Shown here one piece after another: positions 44,522 through 55,214 of a stretch of DNA of 64,000 nucleotides. Every line of letters starts with the position of its first letter. Position 1 is the stretch's first letter. A program made the translations under genes and the position numbers. Below the pieces are notes generated by a model. The model had not been told where the DNA came from. It made no database searches and saw nothing but the letters and a program-made list of their open reading frames with translations. Origin of the DNA: an uncultured Clostridia bacterium (lineage in GTDB: Bacteria; Bacillota; Clostridia; Christensenellales; Aristaeellaceae); contig CALGBY010000048.1 of assembly GCA_937886445.1 (NCBI GenBank), positions 1 to 64,000 on the forward strand. The letters run 5' to 3'.

Positions 44522-45546
44522 TCAGAAAAGCGCTTTTTCTGCTTCTGGCAGCCGCGGAGGCGTGCTGCCTGTGCCTGTTTCTTTCTTCTCCCGTACAGGG
44601 CGGCGCGCAGGCGCTTGCCGTGAACAGACAGGGAGAAGCGGTGTGCACCGTATGGGGCGCCGCCGGCGCCGCCGCGCTGCTTTCCGCCTGCGCGTTTTCG
44701 ATTCTGACCGAAAAAAAGGATCATACCGTCTTCCCCGCCGCGCTGTGTCTCACGGCGGCGTTTTCGTATGTATTTGCCCGCGTGTTTTACTGCCTCGTCC
44801 GGCCGGACCGGTATTTTTACGGCCGCGATGCCGCGGAAGCGCTCCTGATGATGCTGGATGTACGGGAGGGCGGCTTCCTGTATTCGGGAGCGGCGGCGGG
44901 AGCAGCGGCCGCCTGCCTGACGGCGTCCCTGCTGTCAAAGCGTTACTCCTTTTCCGGGCTTGCCGAAAAGCTGCTCTGCCCCTTCCTGTTCGTGACGGCA
45001 GTGCTGTTCGCGGCGGAGCTTTATACATCCGCCGGACGCGGGCCGGCCGCGGGTGACGGAGAGGCGGTATTCCCGTTTACGGTATCAGGGCGGTTCGGGA
45101 AGGCCAGATATGCCGTATGCCTGTACGAATGCGCGGTACAGCTGCTTATGCTCATCGCGTGCCTGATCCTCAGAAACCGGGGCAAACGCGCCCTGCCGGC
45201 AGCCGTCCTTTTGATCGCGGCGCTTCGCGTACCGCTCATCACGCTGAACACAGGTGATATATGCACGCTGGGCTTTCTCCCGTTTACGGGAAGCGGCTTT
45301 GTTAAAACAGAGTGCGCGCTGTCGGGGCTCGTGCTGCTTTCAGGTGCCCTGCGGGCGTCGGTACGCGGAAAAGGGAAAACCGCGCTGCTTCGATTTCCGC
45401 TGTGCGCGGTCTTTATCGCATGCGGTATCCTGTGCATCTGGGCAATGGACAAGACCGGTTTTTCAAACCTGCTCCTGTATATCCTGCTCACCCTTTCCGT
45501 GATCGCGGCCGCCCTTTGCTCGCTTTGGAAAAAAAGCAAAAAATGA
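44518..45546 (+). CDS. Degenerate Lgt-like multi-pass membrane protein
   Basis: This 342-residue protein with 7 or more helices resembles Lgt by pattern: FARVFYCLVRPDRYFY, GGFLYSGAAAGA (compare GGLxIYGGLIGG) and AVCLYECAVQLLML (compare HPSQLYE). The region that should hold GRxGNFxNGE reads AVLFAAELYTSAGRG, so key catalytic residues appear lost. It is translationally coupled (ATGA) to the phosphodiester glycosidase, pointing to a surface glycan or lipid role rather than lipoprotein maturation. Confidence 0.65.
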   Translation: MIRKALFLLLAAAEACCLCLFLSSPVQGGAQALAVNRQGEAVCTVWGAAGAAALLSACAFSILTEKKDHTVFPAALCLTAAFSYVFARVFYCLVRPDRYFYGRDAAEALLMMLDVREGGFLYSGAAAGAAAACLTASLLSKRYSFSGLAEKLLCPFLFVTAVLFAAELYTSAGRGPAAGDGEAVFPFTVSGRFGKARYAVCLYECAVQLLMLIACLILRNRGKRALPAAVLLIAALRVPLITLNTGDICTLGFLPFTGSGFVKTECALSGLVLLSGALRASVRGKGKTALLRFPLCAVFIACGILCIWAMDKTGFSNLLLYILLTLSVIAAALCSLWKKSKK

Positions 45547-45568
45547 GAGGACAGCCGGGCGGTTTGTG

Positions 45569-45597
45569 TTGACAAAATACCGCTTTCAGCATATTAT
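45569..45597 (+). promoter_or_regulatory. Promoter of the sugar-kinase operon
   Basis: TTGACA (45569-45574), 17 bp and TATTAT (45592-45597), 87 bp before xylB. Confidence 0.85.
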
Positions 45598-45683
45598 ATA
45601 CAAGGTAGATTTCGCGTATCATATGTTGTCTTTTTATGCTTTCCGATGCAAATATCTGGAAAATAAGGGAGGATGAACAAACC

Positions 45684-47213
45684 ATGGAGTATCTTCTCGG
45701 TGTCGACCTCGGCACCTCCGGCACCAAAACAGTCCTTTTTGACAAGACCGGCAAGGCCATTGCCGGAGAGACCATTGAATATCCTCTGTATCAGCCGCAG
45801 AACGGCTGGGCGGAGCAGGACGCGGATGACTGGTGGCATGCCGCGCGGGACACCATCAAAGCCGTTCTCGCAAAGAGCGGCGTGGATGCCGCCGATATCA
45901 AGGGCATCAGCTTTTCCGGCCAGATGCACGGCCTGGTGCTGACCGATGAAAACGACAAGGTGCTCAGAAAGAGCATCATCTGGTGCGACGGCCGCACGCA
46001 GGAAGAATGCAATGAGATCACCGAAAAGATCGGCAAGGACCGTCTGATCGAGATCTCCGCCAACCCCGCCCTCACCGGCTTCACCGCCGGAAAGATCCTG
46101 TGGGTGCGCAGGCATGAGCCCGAGATCTTCGCCAGGGCGAAGCACGCCATGCTGCCCAAGGATTATGTGCGTTTCAAGCTGACCGGCGAATACTATTGCG
46201 AAATGAGCGACGCCAGCGGCACCAACCTGCTGGATGTGCCCGGCCGCTGCTGGAGCAAAGAGATCCTTGAAAAGCTGGATATCGACCCGGATCTGCTTCC
46301 TCCCCTGCTTGAGAGCAGCGACATCGCAGGCCGCATCACCAGGGAAGCCGCCGAAGCCACCGGCCTGAAGGAAGGCACAATCGTGGCTGCCGGCGCCGGC
46401 GATAACATGGCTGCCGCCGTAGGTACCGGCGTTGTGGTGCCCGGCAAGGCTTTCGTTACCATCGGCACCAGCGGCGTGGTATTCGCCCACTCCAAGTCCG
46501 TGCAGATCGACCCCGCCGGCCGCGTGCACTCCTTCTGTGCCGCCGTTCCCGGTGAATATGTGGTGATGAGCTGCACCTTGAGCGCCGGTCTCTCCCTCAA
46601 GTGGTACCGTGACCAGTTCTGCAAGGCCGAGATTCAGGCCGCCGAGGAAATGGGCACCGATCCCTACATCCTGATGAATGAAGAAGCGGATAAGAGCCCC
46701 ATCGGCGCCAACCGCCTCATCTTCCTGCCCTATCTGATGGGCGAGCGCAGCCCGCTGCTGGATCCCAATGCCCGCGGCGCGTTCATCGGCCTTTCCGCCA
46801 TGCACACCCGCAGGGATCTGCTGCGTGCCGTGATGGAAGGCGTTACCTACAGCCAGCGTCAGAATCTGGATGTGCTGGACGGCATGCATGTACTGCCCCA
46901 GAGCATTTTCGCCTGCGGCGGCGGCGCGAAGAGCCCCTTCTGGCGCCAGATGATGGCCGATACCTTCCATATGCCTGTCAAGACCGTCAAGAACACCGAA
47001 GGCCCCGCCCTGGGCGCCGCCATTCTGGCCGGTGTGGCCTGCGGCCTGTACAGCACCATTCCCGAGGCTGCCGAGGCCATGATCCGCGAAAAGGATGCCA
47101 TGCTGCCCGATGAAGAACGCGGAGCGCACTATGACAAGGTATACAGCATCTACAAGGGCCTGTATCCGCAGCTGAAGGAAAGCTACGCTCAGCTTGCGAA
47201 CCTTGATAACTGA
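45684..47213 (+). CDS. xylB: FGGY-family carbohydrate kinase, xylulokinase-like
   Basis: This 509-residue kinase starts at 45684 (GGGAGGATG upstream). The N-terminal LLGVDLGTSGTKTVLFD is the ATP-binding opening, with later SFSGQMHGLVL, GDNMAAAVGTG and CGGGAKSPFWRQMMAD. It matches xylulokinases best, but its neighbours (DUF4867 and a fucose/arabinose-type isomerase) allow another ketose substrate. Cytoplasmic. Confidence 0.9.
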   Translation: MEYLLGVDLGTSGTKTVLFDKTGKAIAGETIEYPLYQPQNGWAEQDADDWWHAARDTIKAVLAKSGVDAADIKGISFSGQMHGLVLTDENDKVLRKSIIWCDGRTQEECNEITEKIGKDRLIEISANPALTGFTAGKILWVRRHEPEIFARAKHAMLPKDYVRFKLTGEYYCEMSDASGTNLLDVPGRCWSKEILEKLDIDPDLLPPLLESSDIAGRITREAAEATGLKEGTIVAAGAGDNMAAAVGTGVVVPGKAFVTIGTSGVVFAHSKSVQIDPAGRVHSFCAAVPGEYVVMSCTLSAGLSLKWYRDQFCKAEIQAAEEMGTDPYILMNEEADKSPIGANRLIFLPYLMGERSPLLDPNARGAFIGLSAMHTRRDLLRAVMEGVTYSQRQNLDVLDGMHVLPQSIFACGGGAKSPFWRQMMADTFHMPVKTVKNTEGPALGAAILAGVACGLYSTIPEAAEAMIREKDAMLPDEERGAHYDKVYSIYKGLYPQLKESYAQLANLDN

Positions 47214-47239
47214 AACACATCAATCAAATAAAGGAGAGC

Positions 47240-47878
47240 ATGACCATGGAATTCATTTCTGTATTTGACAAGCGTTTCGCTCCCTACGGCCGTGTCATCG
47301 AAGGCTATGACACTGCGGCGCTGCTGGCGGCCCTGAAAAAGACCGAGCTGCCCGAGGGCGTAGCCTATGTGCCCCGCGTACAGAGCCTGCACGACGCCGC
47401 CGGCGCCGAGGACATCATGACCGCCATCTACGGCGGCATGCCCTTCGAGATCGGCTACTGCAACGGCCACAACACCAAGCTGAACTGCCTGGAATATCAT
47501 CGCGACAGCGAGATCAACCTGGGCACCGAGGATTTCATTCTGCTCATCGCGAAGCAGGGTGAGATCGAGGACGGCGTGCTGGATACCGAAAAGGTAAAGG
47601 CCTTCAAGGTTCCCGCCGGCGTCATGGTGGAAGTATACGCCACCACGCTGCATTATGCCCCCTGCCATGCCGACCCCGCCAAGGGCTTCCAGGTAATGGT
47701 GGTGCTGCCCGACGGCACCAATACCGATTACCGTCCCGGCTGCAAGGCCAATGTGATGGACAGCCAGCTGTGGGCCCGCAACAAGTGGCTCATCGCCCAT
47801 CCCGAAAGCGACGAAGCCAAGCAGGGCGCCTATGTGGGCCTGAAGGGTGTCAACACCGATATCGCCGCCGATCTGTAA
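47240..47878 (+). CDS. DUF4867-family cupin-like protein
   Basis: This 212-residue protein (MTMEFISVFDKRFAPYGRVIEGYD) has a mid-protein HNTKLNCLEYHRDSEINLGTEDF segment and HYAPCHADPAKGFQVMVVL, suggesting a metal-binding cupin. The family lies with sugar kinases and isomerases in Clostridia and probably handles the opened sugar. It follows xylB by 26 bp with AAAGGAGAG. Confidence 0.85.
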   Translation: MTMEFISVFDKRFAPYGRVIEGYDTAALLAALKKTELPEGVAYVPRVQSLHDAAGAEDIMTAIYGGMPFEIGYCNGHNTKLNCLEYHRDSEINLGTEDFILLIAKQGEIEDGVLDTEKVKAFKVPAGVMVEVYATTLHYAPCHADPAKGFQVMVVLPDGTNTDYRPGCKANVMDSQLWARNKWLIAHPESDEAKQGAYVGLKGVNTDIAADL

Positions 47879-47918
47879 TTTTCCATGTTATCCTTGATAT
47901 CAAAGTGATATCTTAAGG

Positions 47919-48075
47919 AAACACTGATTAAATGAGGCCGGCGCAGATGCGAGTGAATTTTGTGCAAGATGCGACCGCAGAAATCGAAGGTTTACCGGAT
48001 GTAAATCGAGATTTTTGCAGTCAGCAGATTGTGCAAAAGGCGCCGCAGATGGGCTTACCGAATTAATCAGCGTTT
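47919..48075. repeat. 157-bp palindromic intergenic element
   Basis: The outer arms AAACACTGATTAA (47919-47931) and TTAATCAGCGTTT (48063-48075) match with one mismatch. Inside, imperfect arms (GCAGATGCGAGTGAATTTTG ... GTGCAAAAGGCGCCGCAG) enclose a smaller hairpin (AAATCGAAGGTTTAC ... GTAAATCGAGATTT). It looks like a MITE- or REP-like repeat rather than a gene, and no transposase is nearby. Confidence 0.65.
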
Positions 48076-48107
48076 TCTAAATTAACATCATGAAAAGGAG
48101 AATCACC

Positions 48108-49583
48108 ATGTTCAACAACATCCCCGATGTGAAGCTGGGCATCATTGCCGTCAGCCGTGACTGCTTCCCCATCGCTCTGTCCGAGCAGCGCCGCAAGAAC
48201 ATCGTTAAGGCCTTCGGTAAGGGTCTGTACGAGTGCCCCGTCACCGTGGAAAACGAAAAGGACGCTCAGGCTGCCGTTGAAAATGTGAAGAAGAAGGGCT
48301 GCAACGCTCTGGTCGTCTTCCTCGGCAACTTCGGCCCCGAGACTCCCGAGACCCTCATCGCCAAGTTCTTTGACGGCCCCTGCATGTTTGTGGCTGCCGC
48401 CGAAGGCGACGGTGACATGATCAACGGCCGCGGCGACGCTTACTGCGGCATGCTGAACTGCTCCTACAACCTGGGCATGCGTCATCTGAAGGGCTACATT
48501 CCCGAGTATCCCGTGGGGACCGCCAAGGAATGCGCTCAGATGATCAAGGAATTCATCCCCATCGCCCGCGCCATCATCGGTGTCAAGAGCCTGAAGATCA
48601 TCACCTTCGGTGCCCGTCCTCAGGATTTCTTCGCCTGCAACGCCCCCATCAAGGGCCTGTACGAGCTGGGTGTAGAAATTGAAGAGAACAGCGAGCTGGA
48701 TCTGCTGGTCAGCTACAAAGAGCATGCCAATGATCCCCGCATTCCCGATATCTGCAAGGAAATGGCCGCCGAAATGGGCGAAGGCAAGTATTATGAGGAT
48801 CTGAACGCCCGCATGGCGCAGTTCGAACTCACCCTGCTTGACTGGGCCGAGAATCACAAGGGCAGCCGCCAGTATGTCGCTTTCGCCGACAAGTGCTGGC
48901 CCGCCTTCCCCAGCCAGTTTGGCTTTGAGCCCTGCTATGTAAACAGCCGTCTGGCTGCCCGCGGCATCCCCGTTGCCTGCGAAGTGGATATCTACGGCGC
49001 TCTGAGCGAGTACATCGGTGCCTGTGTTTCCGCCGATGCCGTCACCCTGCTGGATATCAACAACTCCGTGCCCGGCTACATCTATGATGAAGACATCAAG
49101 GGCCGCTACAACTATGACATCACCGATACCTTCATGGGCTTCCACTGCGGCAATACTCCCCAGTGCAAGATGTGTGAAGACCGCGCCGTCAAGTATCAGC
49201 TGATCCAGCACCGTGTTCTGGAGCCCGCCGGTTCCGAGCCCGACATCAGCCGCGGCACCCTCGAAGGCGACATCGCCGCTTCCCCCATCACCTTCTATCG
49301 CCTGCAGTGCGACAGCGAGGGCGAGCTGCGCAGCTACATCGCCCAGGGCGAAGTACTGGATGTGAAGACCCGCTCCTTCGGCGGCATCGGCGTATTCGCC
49401 ATTCCCGAAATGGGCCGCTTCTACCGTCATGTGCTGGTGCAGAAGCGCTATCCGCATCACGGCGCCGTGGCCTTCGGTCACTACGGAAAGGCTCTGTTCG
49501 AAGTGTTCAAGTATCTGGGCATCAAGGACATCGCCTACAACCAGCCCAAGGCTCTGCCCTATCCCACCGAGAATCCCTTCTGA
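48108..49583 (+). CDS. L-fucose/L-arabinose isomerase-family sugar isomerase
   Basis: This 491-residue protein (start 48108, AAAGGAG upstream) matches the isomerase family: N-terminal KLGIIAVSRDCFPIALS, mid LVVFLGNFGPETPE and ACEVDIYGALSEYIG, C-terminal TDTFMGFHCGNTPQCKMC and FGGIGVFAIPEMG. Isomerisation would make a ketose for the kinase upstream. Exact sugar cannot be told. A terminator follows. Confidence 0.85.
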   Translation: MFNNIPDVKLGIIAVSRDCFPIALSEQRRKNIVKAFGKGLYECPVTVENEKDAQAAVENVKKKGCNALVVFLGNFGPETPETLIAKFFDGPCMFVAAAEGDGDMINGRGDAYCGMLNCSYNLGMRHLKGYIPEYPVGTAKECAQMIKEFIPIARAIIGVKSLKIITFGARPQDFFACNAPIKGLYELGVEIEENSELDLLVSYKEHANDPRIPDICKEMAAEMGEGKYYEDLNARMAQFELTLLDWAENHKGSRQYVAFADKCWPAFPSQFGFEPCYVNSRLAARGIPVACEVDIYGALSEYIGACVSADAVTLLDINNSVPGYIYDEDIKGRYNYDITDTFMGFHCGNTPQCKMCEDRAVKYQLIQHRVLEPAGSEPDISRGTLEGDIAASPITFYRLQCDSEGELRSYIAQGEVLDVKTRSFGGIGVFAIPEMGRFYRHVLVQKRYPHHGAVAFGHYGKALFEVFKYLGIKDIAYNQPKALPYPTENPF

Positions 49584-49603
49584 TCGCAATAACGATCTTT
49601 TCT

Positions 49604-49636
49604 GCGCCGCTGCCCGCAAGGCAGCGGCGCGTTTTT
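49604..49636 (+). terminator. Terminator after the isomerase gene
   Basis: GCGCCGCTGCC and GGCAGCGGCGC arms are followed by GTTTTT. Confidence 0.9.
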
Positions 49637-49677
49637 CAACACCTAAACGCACCTGCATACCGGCAGAAAGGAAAAAC

Positions 49678-50133
49678 ATGACCACACCTATTGATAAGAA
49701 CGGCTTCGCGCAGATCTGCATCATCGTGCCCGATATCGAGAAGGCCGCTGTAAAATGGTCAACGCTCCTCGGCTGTGAAAAGCCGGAGATACGCGAGCTT
49801 CACTTTGAAGGAAGTAAAGATTTTCGTTATCGCGGTCAGGAGATCTCCTGTGATATCCTCATCTCAGTGATCAGCATGCCCGGATTTGTGATCGAACTGC
49901 ATCAGCTGCTCAACGGCCCCAGCACCTTTCACGAATTTGTGGAAAAGCACGGATACGGTGTACACCATATCGGCTTTGAGGTGGGTGATAAAAGGGACAG
50001 CGTGATCGCTTCTCTCGCGGAGGAGGGCTTTGACACAGGCCGCACCGTAGGCTTCTACCCCGGAAGCAGCTGGACCATCGTGGATACCGAGGATGTGCTT
50101 GGAGTCAACCTGAACATCAAGCCGGTAAGATGA
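49678..50133 (+). CDS. VOC-family (glyoxalase/bleomycin resistance superfamily) protein
   Basis: This 151-residue protein (start 49678, AGAAAGGA upstream) carries a metal-binding VOC fold: AQICIIVPDIEKAAVKWSTLLG, FVIELHQLLNG and GVHHIGFEVGDKRDSVI. It may be a methylmalonyl-CoA epimerase-like or lactoylglutathione lyase-like protein; the activity is unknown. It lies after the terminator of the sugar operon and may be partly independent. Confidence 0.85.
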   Translation: MTTPIDKNGFAQICIIVPDIEKAAVKWSTLLGCEKPEIRELHFEGSKDFRYRGQEISCDILISVISMPGFVIELHQLLNGPSTFHEFVEKHGYGVHHIGFEVGDKRDSVIASLAEEGFDTGRTVGFYPGSSWTIVDTEDVLGVNLNIKPVR

Positions 50134-50248
50134 TCCGGCCCGTTCAGGCTCCCTGAGGTTCCGTTCTCCGCCGCGTTCCCTGTGCGGGCAGATTGCAGAG
50201 CCGTCTGCCTGTTCAGTGATCACGGTTTCAAAGCATGTCCGCGAAACA

Positions 50249-50294
50249 CACGCAAAAGCGCACGGCATCGTCTGTATGCCGTGCGCTTTTGCGT
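50249..50294 (-). terminator. Terminator after dnaJ
   Basis: 18-bp arms (CGCAAAAGCGCACGGCAT and ATGCCGTGCGCTTTTGCG) form a strong stem with a T-rich end in the leftward direction. It also stands downstream of the VOC gene. Confidence 0.8.
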
Positions 50295-50307
50295 GCGTTT
50301 ATATCTG

Positions 50308-51432
50308 TCAGTTGAACAGATCCTTTACCTTGTCCAGAAAGCTCTTGCGCTTGTCGTATTCCTTGCCGGTGGAGGCATCGTCAAACTGCCGGAGCAGCTC
50401 CTTCTGCTTATCCGAAAGGCGGCGGGGAATATCGATATGTACATGCAATATCAGATCTCCGCGCACCTTGGTGCGGATATCAGCCACGCCCTCTCCGCGG
50501 ATGCGGAACTCCGTGCCTTCCTGCGTGCCCTCCGGGATCTTATAGGTGGTCTTTTTGCCGCCCAGCAGCGGTACCTCGATCTCTGCTCCAAGCGCGGCCT
50601 GTGTGAAGGAAATGGGTACATCCAGATGGAGCAGCGTACCTTCCCGCCTGAACATCTTATGCGGGCGCACCTGCACCGTTACATACAGGTCTCCGTTCGG
50701 CCCGCCGTTCACACCCGCCTCGCCGTCTCCGCGGTACACAAGCCTGTTTCCGTTATCAAAGCCGGCCGGCACCTTTACAGTAGCCGTATGCTTCTTTTTC
50801 TGCATACCGGTGCCGGAGCAGGCGGTGCATTTGTCCACGATCAGTTTGCCGGTTCCGGAGCACTTGGGACAGGGGCGTATGGTGGATATAAAGCCGCTGT
50901 TCATCCTTACCTGGCCGGAGCCTTTGCAGGTGGGACAGGTCTGCGGCTTGGTACCGGCCTTGCAGCCCGTACCGCGGCAGGTATCGCAGGTATCGTTGCG
51001 CATGAAATCAAAGGTCTTTTCGCAGCCGAAGGCCGCTTCTTCAAAATTGATGCGCAGCTCATAGCTGAGATCATTTCCCTGACGCGGCGCGTTGGTACGC
51101 TGTGAGCGCCCCATTCCGCCGCCGAAGAGCTGATCAAAGATATCTCCGAAGCCGCCCATACCGCCAAACGGATCAAACCCGCCCGCTCCGCCGCCGAACC
51201 CCTGCGCGGGGTCATTGAAGCCAAACTGGTCATACCTCGCGCGCTTATCGGGATCGGAAAGCACTTCATTGGCCTCATTCAGCTCCTTGAAGCGTTCCTC
51301 CGCCGTTTTGTCATCGGGATGCAGATCAGGATGGCACTCCTTGGCCAGCTTGCGGTAAGCCTTTTTGATATCATCGGCACTGGCGTTCTTATCAACTCCC
51401 AGCACCTCATAGTAATCGCGCTTATCAGCCAT
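50308..51432 (-). CDS. dnaJ: Molecular chaperone DnaJ
   Basis: This 374-residue co-chaperone stimulates DnaK ATPase. J-domain at 1-70 with HPD (ECHPDLHPDDKTAEERF), Gly/Phe-rich linker, four zinc-finger repeats (CDTCRGTG, CPTCKGSG, CPKCSGTG, CTACSGTG) and the C-terminal substrate-binding domains. Starts at ATG 51432, downstream of dnaK. Confidence 0.97.
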   Translation of the reverse strand: MADKRDYYEVLGVDKNASADDIKKAYRKLAKECHPDLHPDDKTAEERFKELNEANEVLSDPDKRARYDQFGFNDPAQGFGGGAGGFDPFGGMGGFGDIFDQLFGGGMGRSQRTNAPRQGNDLSYELRINFEEAAFGCEKTFDFMRNDTCDTCRGTGCKAGTKPQTCPTCKGSGQVRMNSGFISTIRPCPKCSGTGKLIVDKCTACSGTGMQKKKHTATVKVPAGFDNGNRLVYRGDGEAGVNGGPNGDLYVTVQVRPHKMFRREGTLLHLDVPISFTQAALGAEIEVPLLGGKKTTYKIPEGTQEGTEFRIRGEGVADIRTKVRGDLILHVHIDIPRRLSDKQKELLRQFDDASTGKEYDKRKSFLDKVKDLFN

Positions 51433-51456
51433 ATATCATCACTCTCATCCGTATAA

Positions 51457-51484
51457 GCACCGCGTGCCGCAGGGCACGCGGTGC
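51457..51484. other. Hairpin between dnaK and dnaJ
   Basis: 12-bp perfect arms (GCACCGCGTGCC and GGCACGCGGTGC) with a GCAG loop and no U-tract. It may stabilise or process mRNA to set the DnaK/DnaJ ratio. Confidence 0.75.
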
Positions 51485-51512
51485 AGGTATTCACGGTGTA
51501 CAGGCAGCTGTA

Positions 51513-53336
<1,824 letters not shown>

Positions 53337-53446
53337 TTTCTTTTTCCTCCGTTCATATCATCTATCAGTTGTTGATGTTAAATCTATGTCAACCGCCCGC
53401 GGGGGCGGGAGACTTCCGTTTTACAAATTCTTACGCTTTTGCTTCC

Positions 53447-54055
53447 TTACGCTTCCGCCACTACCTTGACCATCGCGTGGCGCAGCACAGTCTCTCCCAT
53501 GCGGTAGCCCTTCTGCAGCACCATGCATACCGTTCCGGGCTCGCCCTCATCCGCTGTGCCCTGCAGCACGGCGTTTTCAAGGTTCGGGTCGAATTTTTCA
53601 CCCGCGCGGCTGATCTCGCTCACACCGCGCTTGGTAAGCGTTTCGGAAAGCTGCCGGTAAACCATTTCCACGCCCGTTCTGAAGGCGGTGTCGGCGCATT
53701 CCGTTCCCAGCGCCCGCTCCAGATTATCCATCACGGGAAGCAGCGTCTTGATAAACTCTCTCGCGCCATCCTCAAAGGATTCGGCTCTCAGGTCCTTATT
53801 GCGGCGGCGGTAATTGTCAAAATCCGCCTGCACGCGCTGAGCCATGTTGAGGTACTCCTCTGCCTTATCCTGCGCTTCCTTCAGCTTTTCGTTGAGTTCC
53901 TTTTCCTTTTCCGTTACAGGAGCCTCGCCGCCGTTATCCGCCGCGGTTTCCGTTTTTGCTTCTTCCTGTATGCTTTCGTCTGTTTCGGGTACCGTTTCTT
54001 CCGCTTTTTTCTTCCTGCCCAGTGCCATATCTTCCTCCGATATCTCGCTGTTCAT
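53447..54055 (-). CDS. grpE: Nucleotide exchange factor GrpE
   Basis: This 202-residue protein has a long acidic N-terminal region, a coiled coil and the family C-terminal beta domain (VLQKGYRMGETVLRHAMVKVV). The start ATG 54055 lies at the hrcA stop; an internal start at 54028 has its own GGAGGA, so a shorter isoform (MALGRKKKAEE...) is possible. Confidence 0.95.
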   Translation of the reverse strand: MNSEISEEDMALGRKKKAEETVPETDESIQEEAKTETAADNGGEAPVTEKEKELNEKLKEAQDKAEEYLNMAQRVQADFDNYRRRNKDLRAESFEDGAREFIKTLLPVMDNLERALGTECADTAFRTGVEMVYRQLSETLTKRGVSEISRAGEKFDPNLENAVLQGTADEGEPGTVCMVLQKGYRMGETVLRHAMVKVVAEA

Positions 54056-55078
54056 TTATTCGTTTCCTCCCATCAATGCTTCCAGCATGCGCGCCACGCT
54101 CTGTACGCTCGCAAGCACACTGCGGTAGGGCATTCTGGCGGGGCCCAGTACATTCACAGTGCCCCTGTAGCCGCCGTTCACCGCGTAGGGCGCGGATACC
54201 AGCGCGCAATCCTCCAGACCCTCGATCCCCAGTTCCGAGCCGATCAGCACGCTGCAGCCGCTGCCGCTCCCGCGCATAATCCTTCTCAGTTCCTCATCCT
54301 CTTCCAGTACCGTCATGAACCGGCGGGCCTTTTCAATGTCGGAATACTCCGGGTAGAACAGGATGTTATGTCTTCCGCCCACAGCCACCGTTTCACCGGA
54401 GGACTGCCGCTGTATCCTGCCGGCAAGCTCCGCGATGCCTTCCAGCACCCTTTCATCCGCCCCGTCACGCCGGTAAGCGGAAAGCAGCTGCTGCACCTCG
54501 CGCATCGTTCTGCCGGAAAACTTTTCCGTAAGCTTGCGGGAGATAGCGTAAAGCGCGTCGCTGTCCAGCCTTTCGGATACGGGCAGCACCGTCTGGCGGA
54601 TCTCCCCGCCGTCTGTGATCATGATCAGCAGCGCCTTGCCGCGCTCGGTCAGGATCAGCTGCAGCCGCCTGATCTTCTGCTCCTGACGCCCCGGCATCAT
54701 GACGATGGCGGTCATATGCGTCATATTGCTCAGCATTTCAGCTGCCGCCGGGAGAAGCTCCTCTGTCTGGCTGAAGCGGGAGGAAAGCTCGTTCACCGTT
54801 TCATCCTCTCCGGAAAGGAAGGACTCCGTCTGCGCGAGCAGTTCATCGGCAAACCTTCTCAGCGCCAGATGGCTGGGAACGCGCCCCGCGCTCACATGCG
54901 GCTGAAGCAGCAGCCCCAGCTCCGTCAAATCGCTCATTTCGTTGCGTATCGTAGCGCTGGAAAGATCGGGAAAATACTTTTTCTCCAGCGTGCGGCTGCC
55001 TACGGGAACCGCGGTGAGCGTGTAATCTTCAATGATGGCATGCAGTATTCTGTCTTTTCTGGCGTCCATCCTTGCCAT
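54056..55078 (-). CDS. hrcA: Heat-shock repressor HrcA
   Basis: This 340-residue repressor binds CIRCE. N-terminal winged helix (ARMDARKDRILHAIIEDYTLTAVPVGSRTL), central GAF-like domain, and closing GTVNVLGPARMPYRSVLASV. GGAGGTGAGC is the ribosome binding site. It leads the operon and its CIRCE operator lies in the leader. Confidence 0.97.
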   Translation of the reverse strand: MARMDARKDRILHAIIEDYTLTAVPVGSRTLEKKYFPDLSSATIRNEMSDLTELGLLLQPHVSAGRVPSHLALRRFADELLAQTESFLSGEDETVNELSSRFSQTEELLPAAAEMLSNMTHMTAIVMMPGRQEQKIRRLQLILTERGKALLIMITDGGEIRQTVLPVSERLDSDALYAISRKLTEKFSGRTMREVQQLLSAYRRDGADERVLEGIAELAGRIQRQSSGETVAVGGRHNILFYPEYSDIEKARRFMTVLEEDEELRRIMRGSGSGCSVLIGSELGIEGLEDCALVSAPYAVNGGYRGTVNVLGPARMPYRSVLASVQSVARMLEALMGGNE

Positions 55079-55102
55079 CCGCTCACCTCCGTTTCTCTGT
55101 TG

Positions 55103-55129
55103 TTAGCACTCTCGACTGACGAGTGCTAA
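55103..55129. promoter_or_regulatory. CIRCE operator
   Basis: TTAGCACTC (55103-55111), 9-bp spacer, GAGTGCTAA (55121-55129) is a perfect CIRCE, the HrcA binding site, between the promoter and hrcA. Confidence 0.98.
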
Positions 55130-55139
55130 CTTCGTGTAT

Positions 55140-55168
55140 AATGTACCACGCTTTTCACTGCTTGTCAA
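55140..55168 (-). promoter_or_regulatory. Promoter of the hrcA operon
   Basis: On the minus strand TTGACA (55163-55168), 17 bp and TACATT (55140-55145), directly upstream of CIRCE. Confidence 0.75.
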
Positions 55169-55175
55169 TAGATAA

Positions 55176-55211
55176 AATAAAAAACCTGCAAGCATTTTCA
55201 GCTCACAGGTT
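55176..55211 (-). terminator. Terminator after the tRNA genes
   Basis: AACCTG and CAGGTT arms (55183-55211) are followed on the minus strand by TTTTTT, keeping tRNA transcripts out of hrcA. Confidence 0.85.
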
Positions 55212-55214
55212 CTA

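Noticed and set aside
45594..47129. 511-residue minus-strand ORF opposite xylB
   Set aside because: Antisense to a full-length kinase with all family motifs; no independent promoter or domain.
48063..49724. 553-residue minus-strand ORF opposite the isomerase
   Set aside because: Antisense to the recognisable isomerase gene; low-complexity composition from reversed codons.
53337..53446. Possible separate dnaK promoter (TTGACA in the gap)
   Set aside because: A TTGACA is present but no convincing -10 at 16-18 bp, so the operon promoter upstream of hrcA is sufficient.
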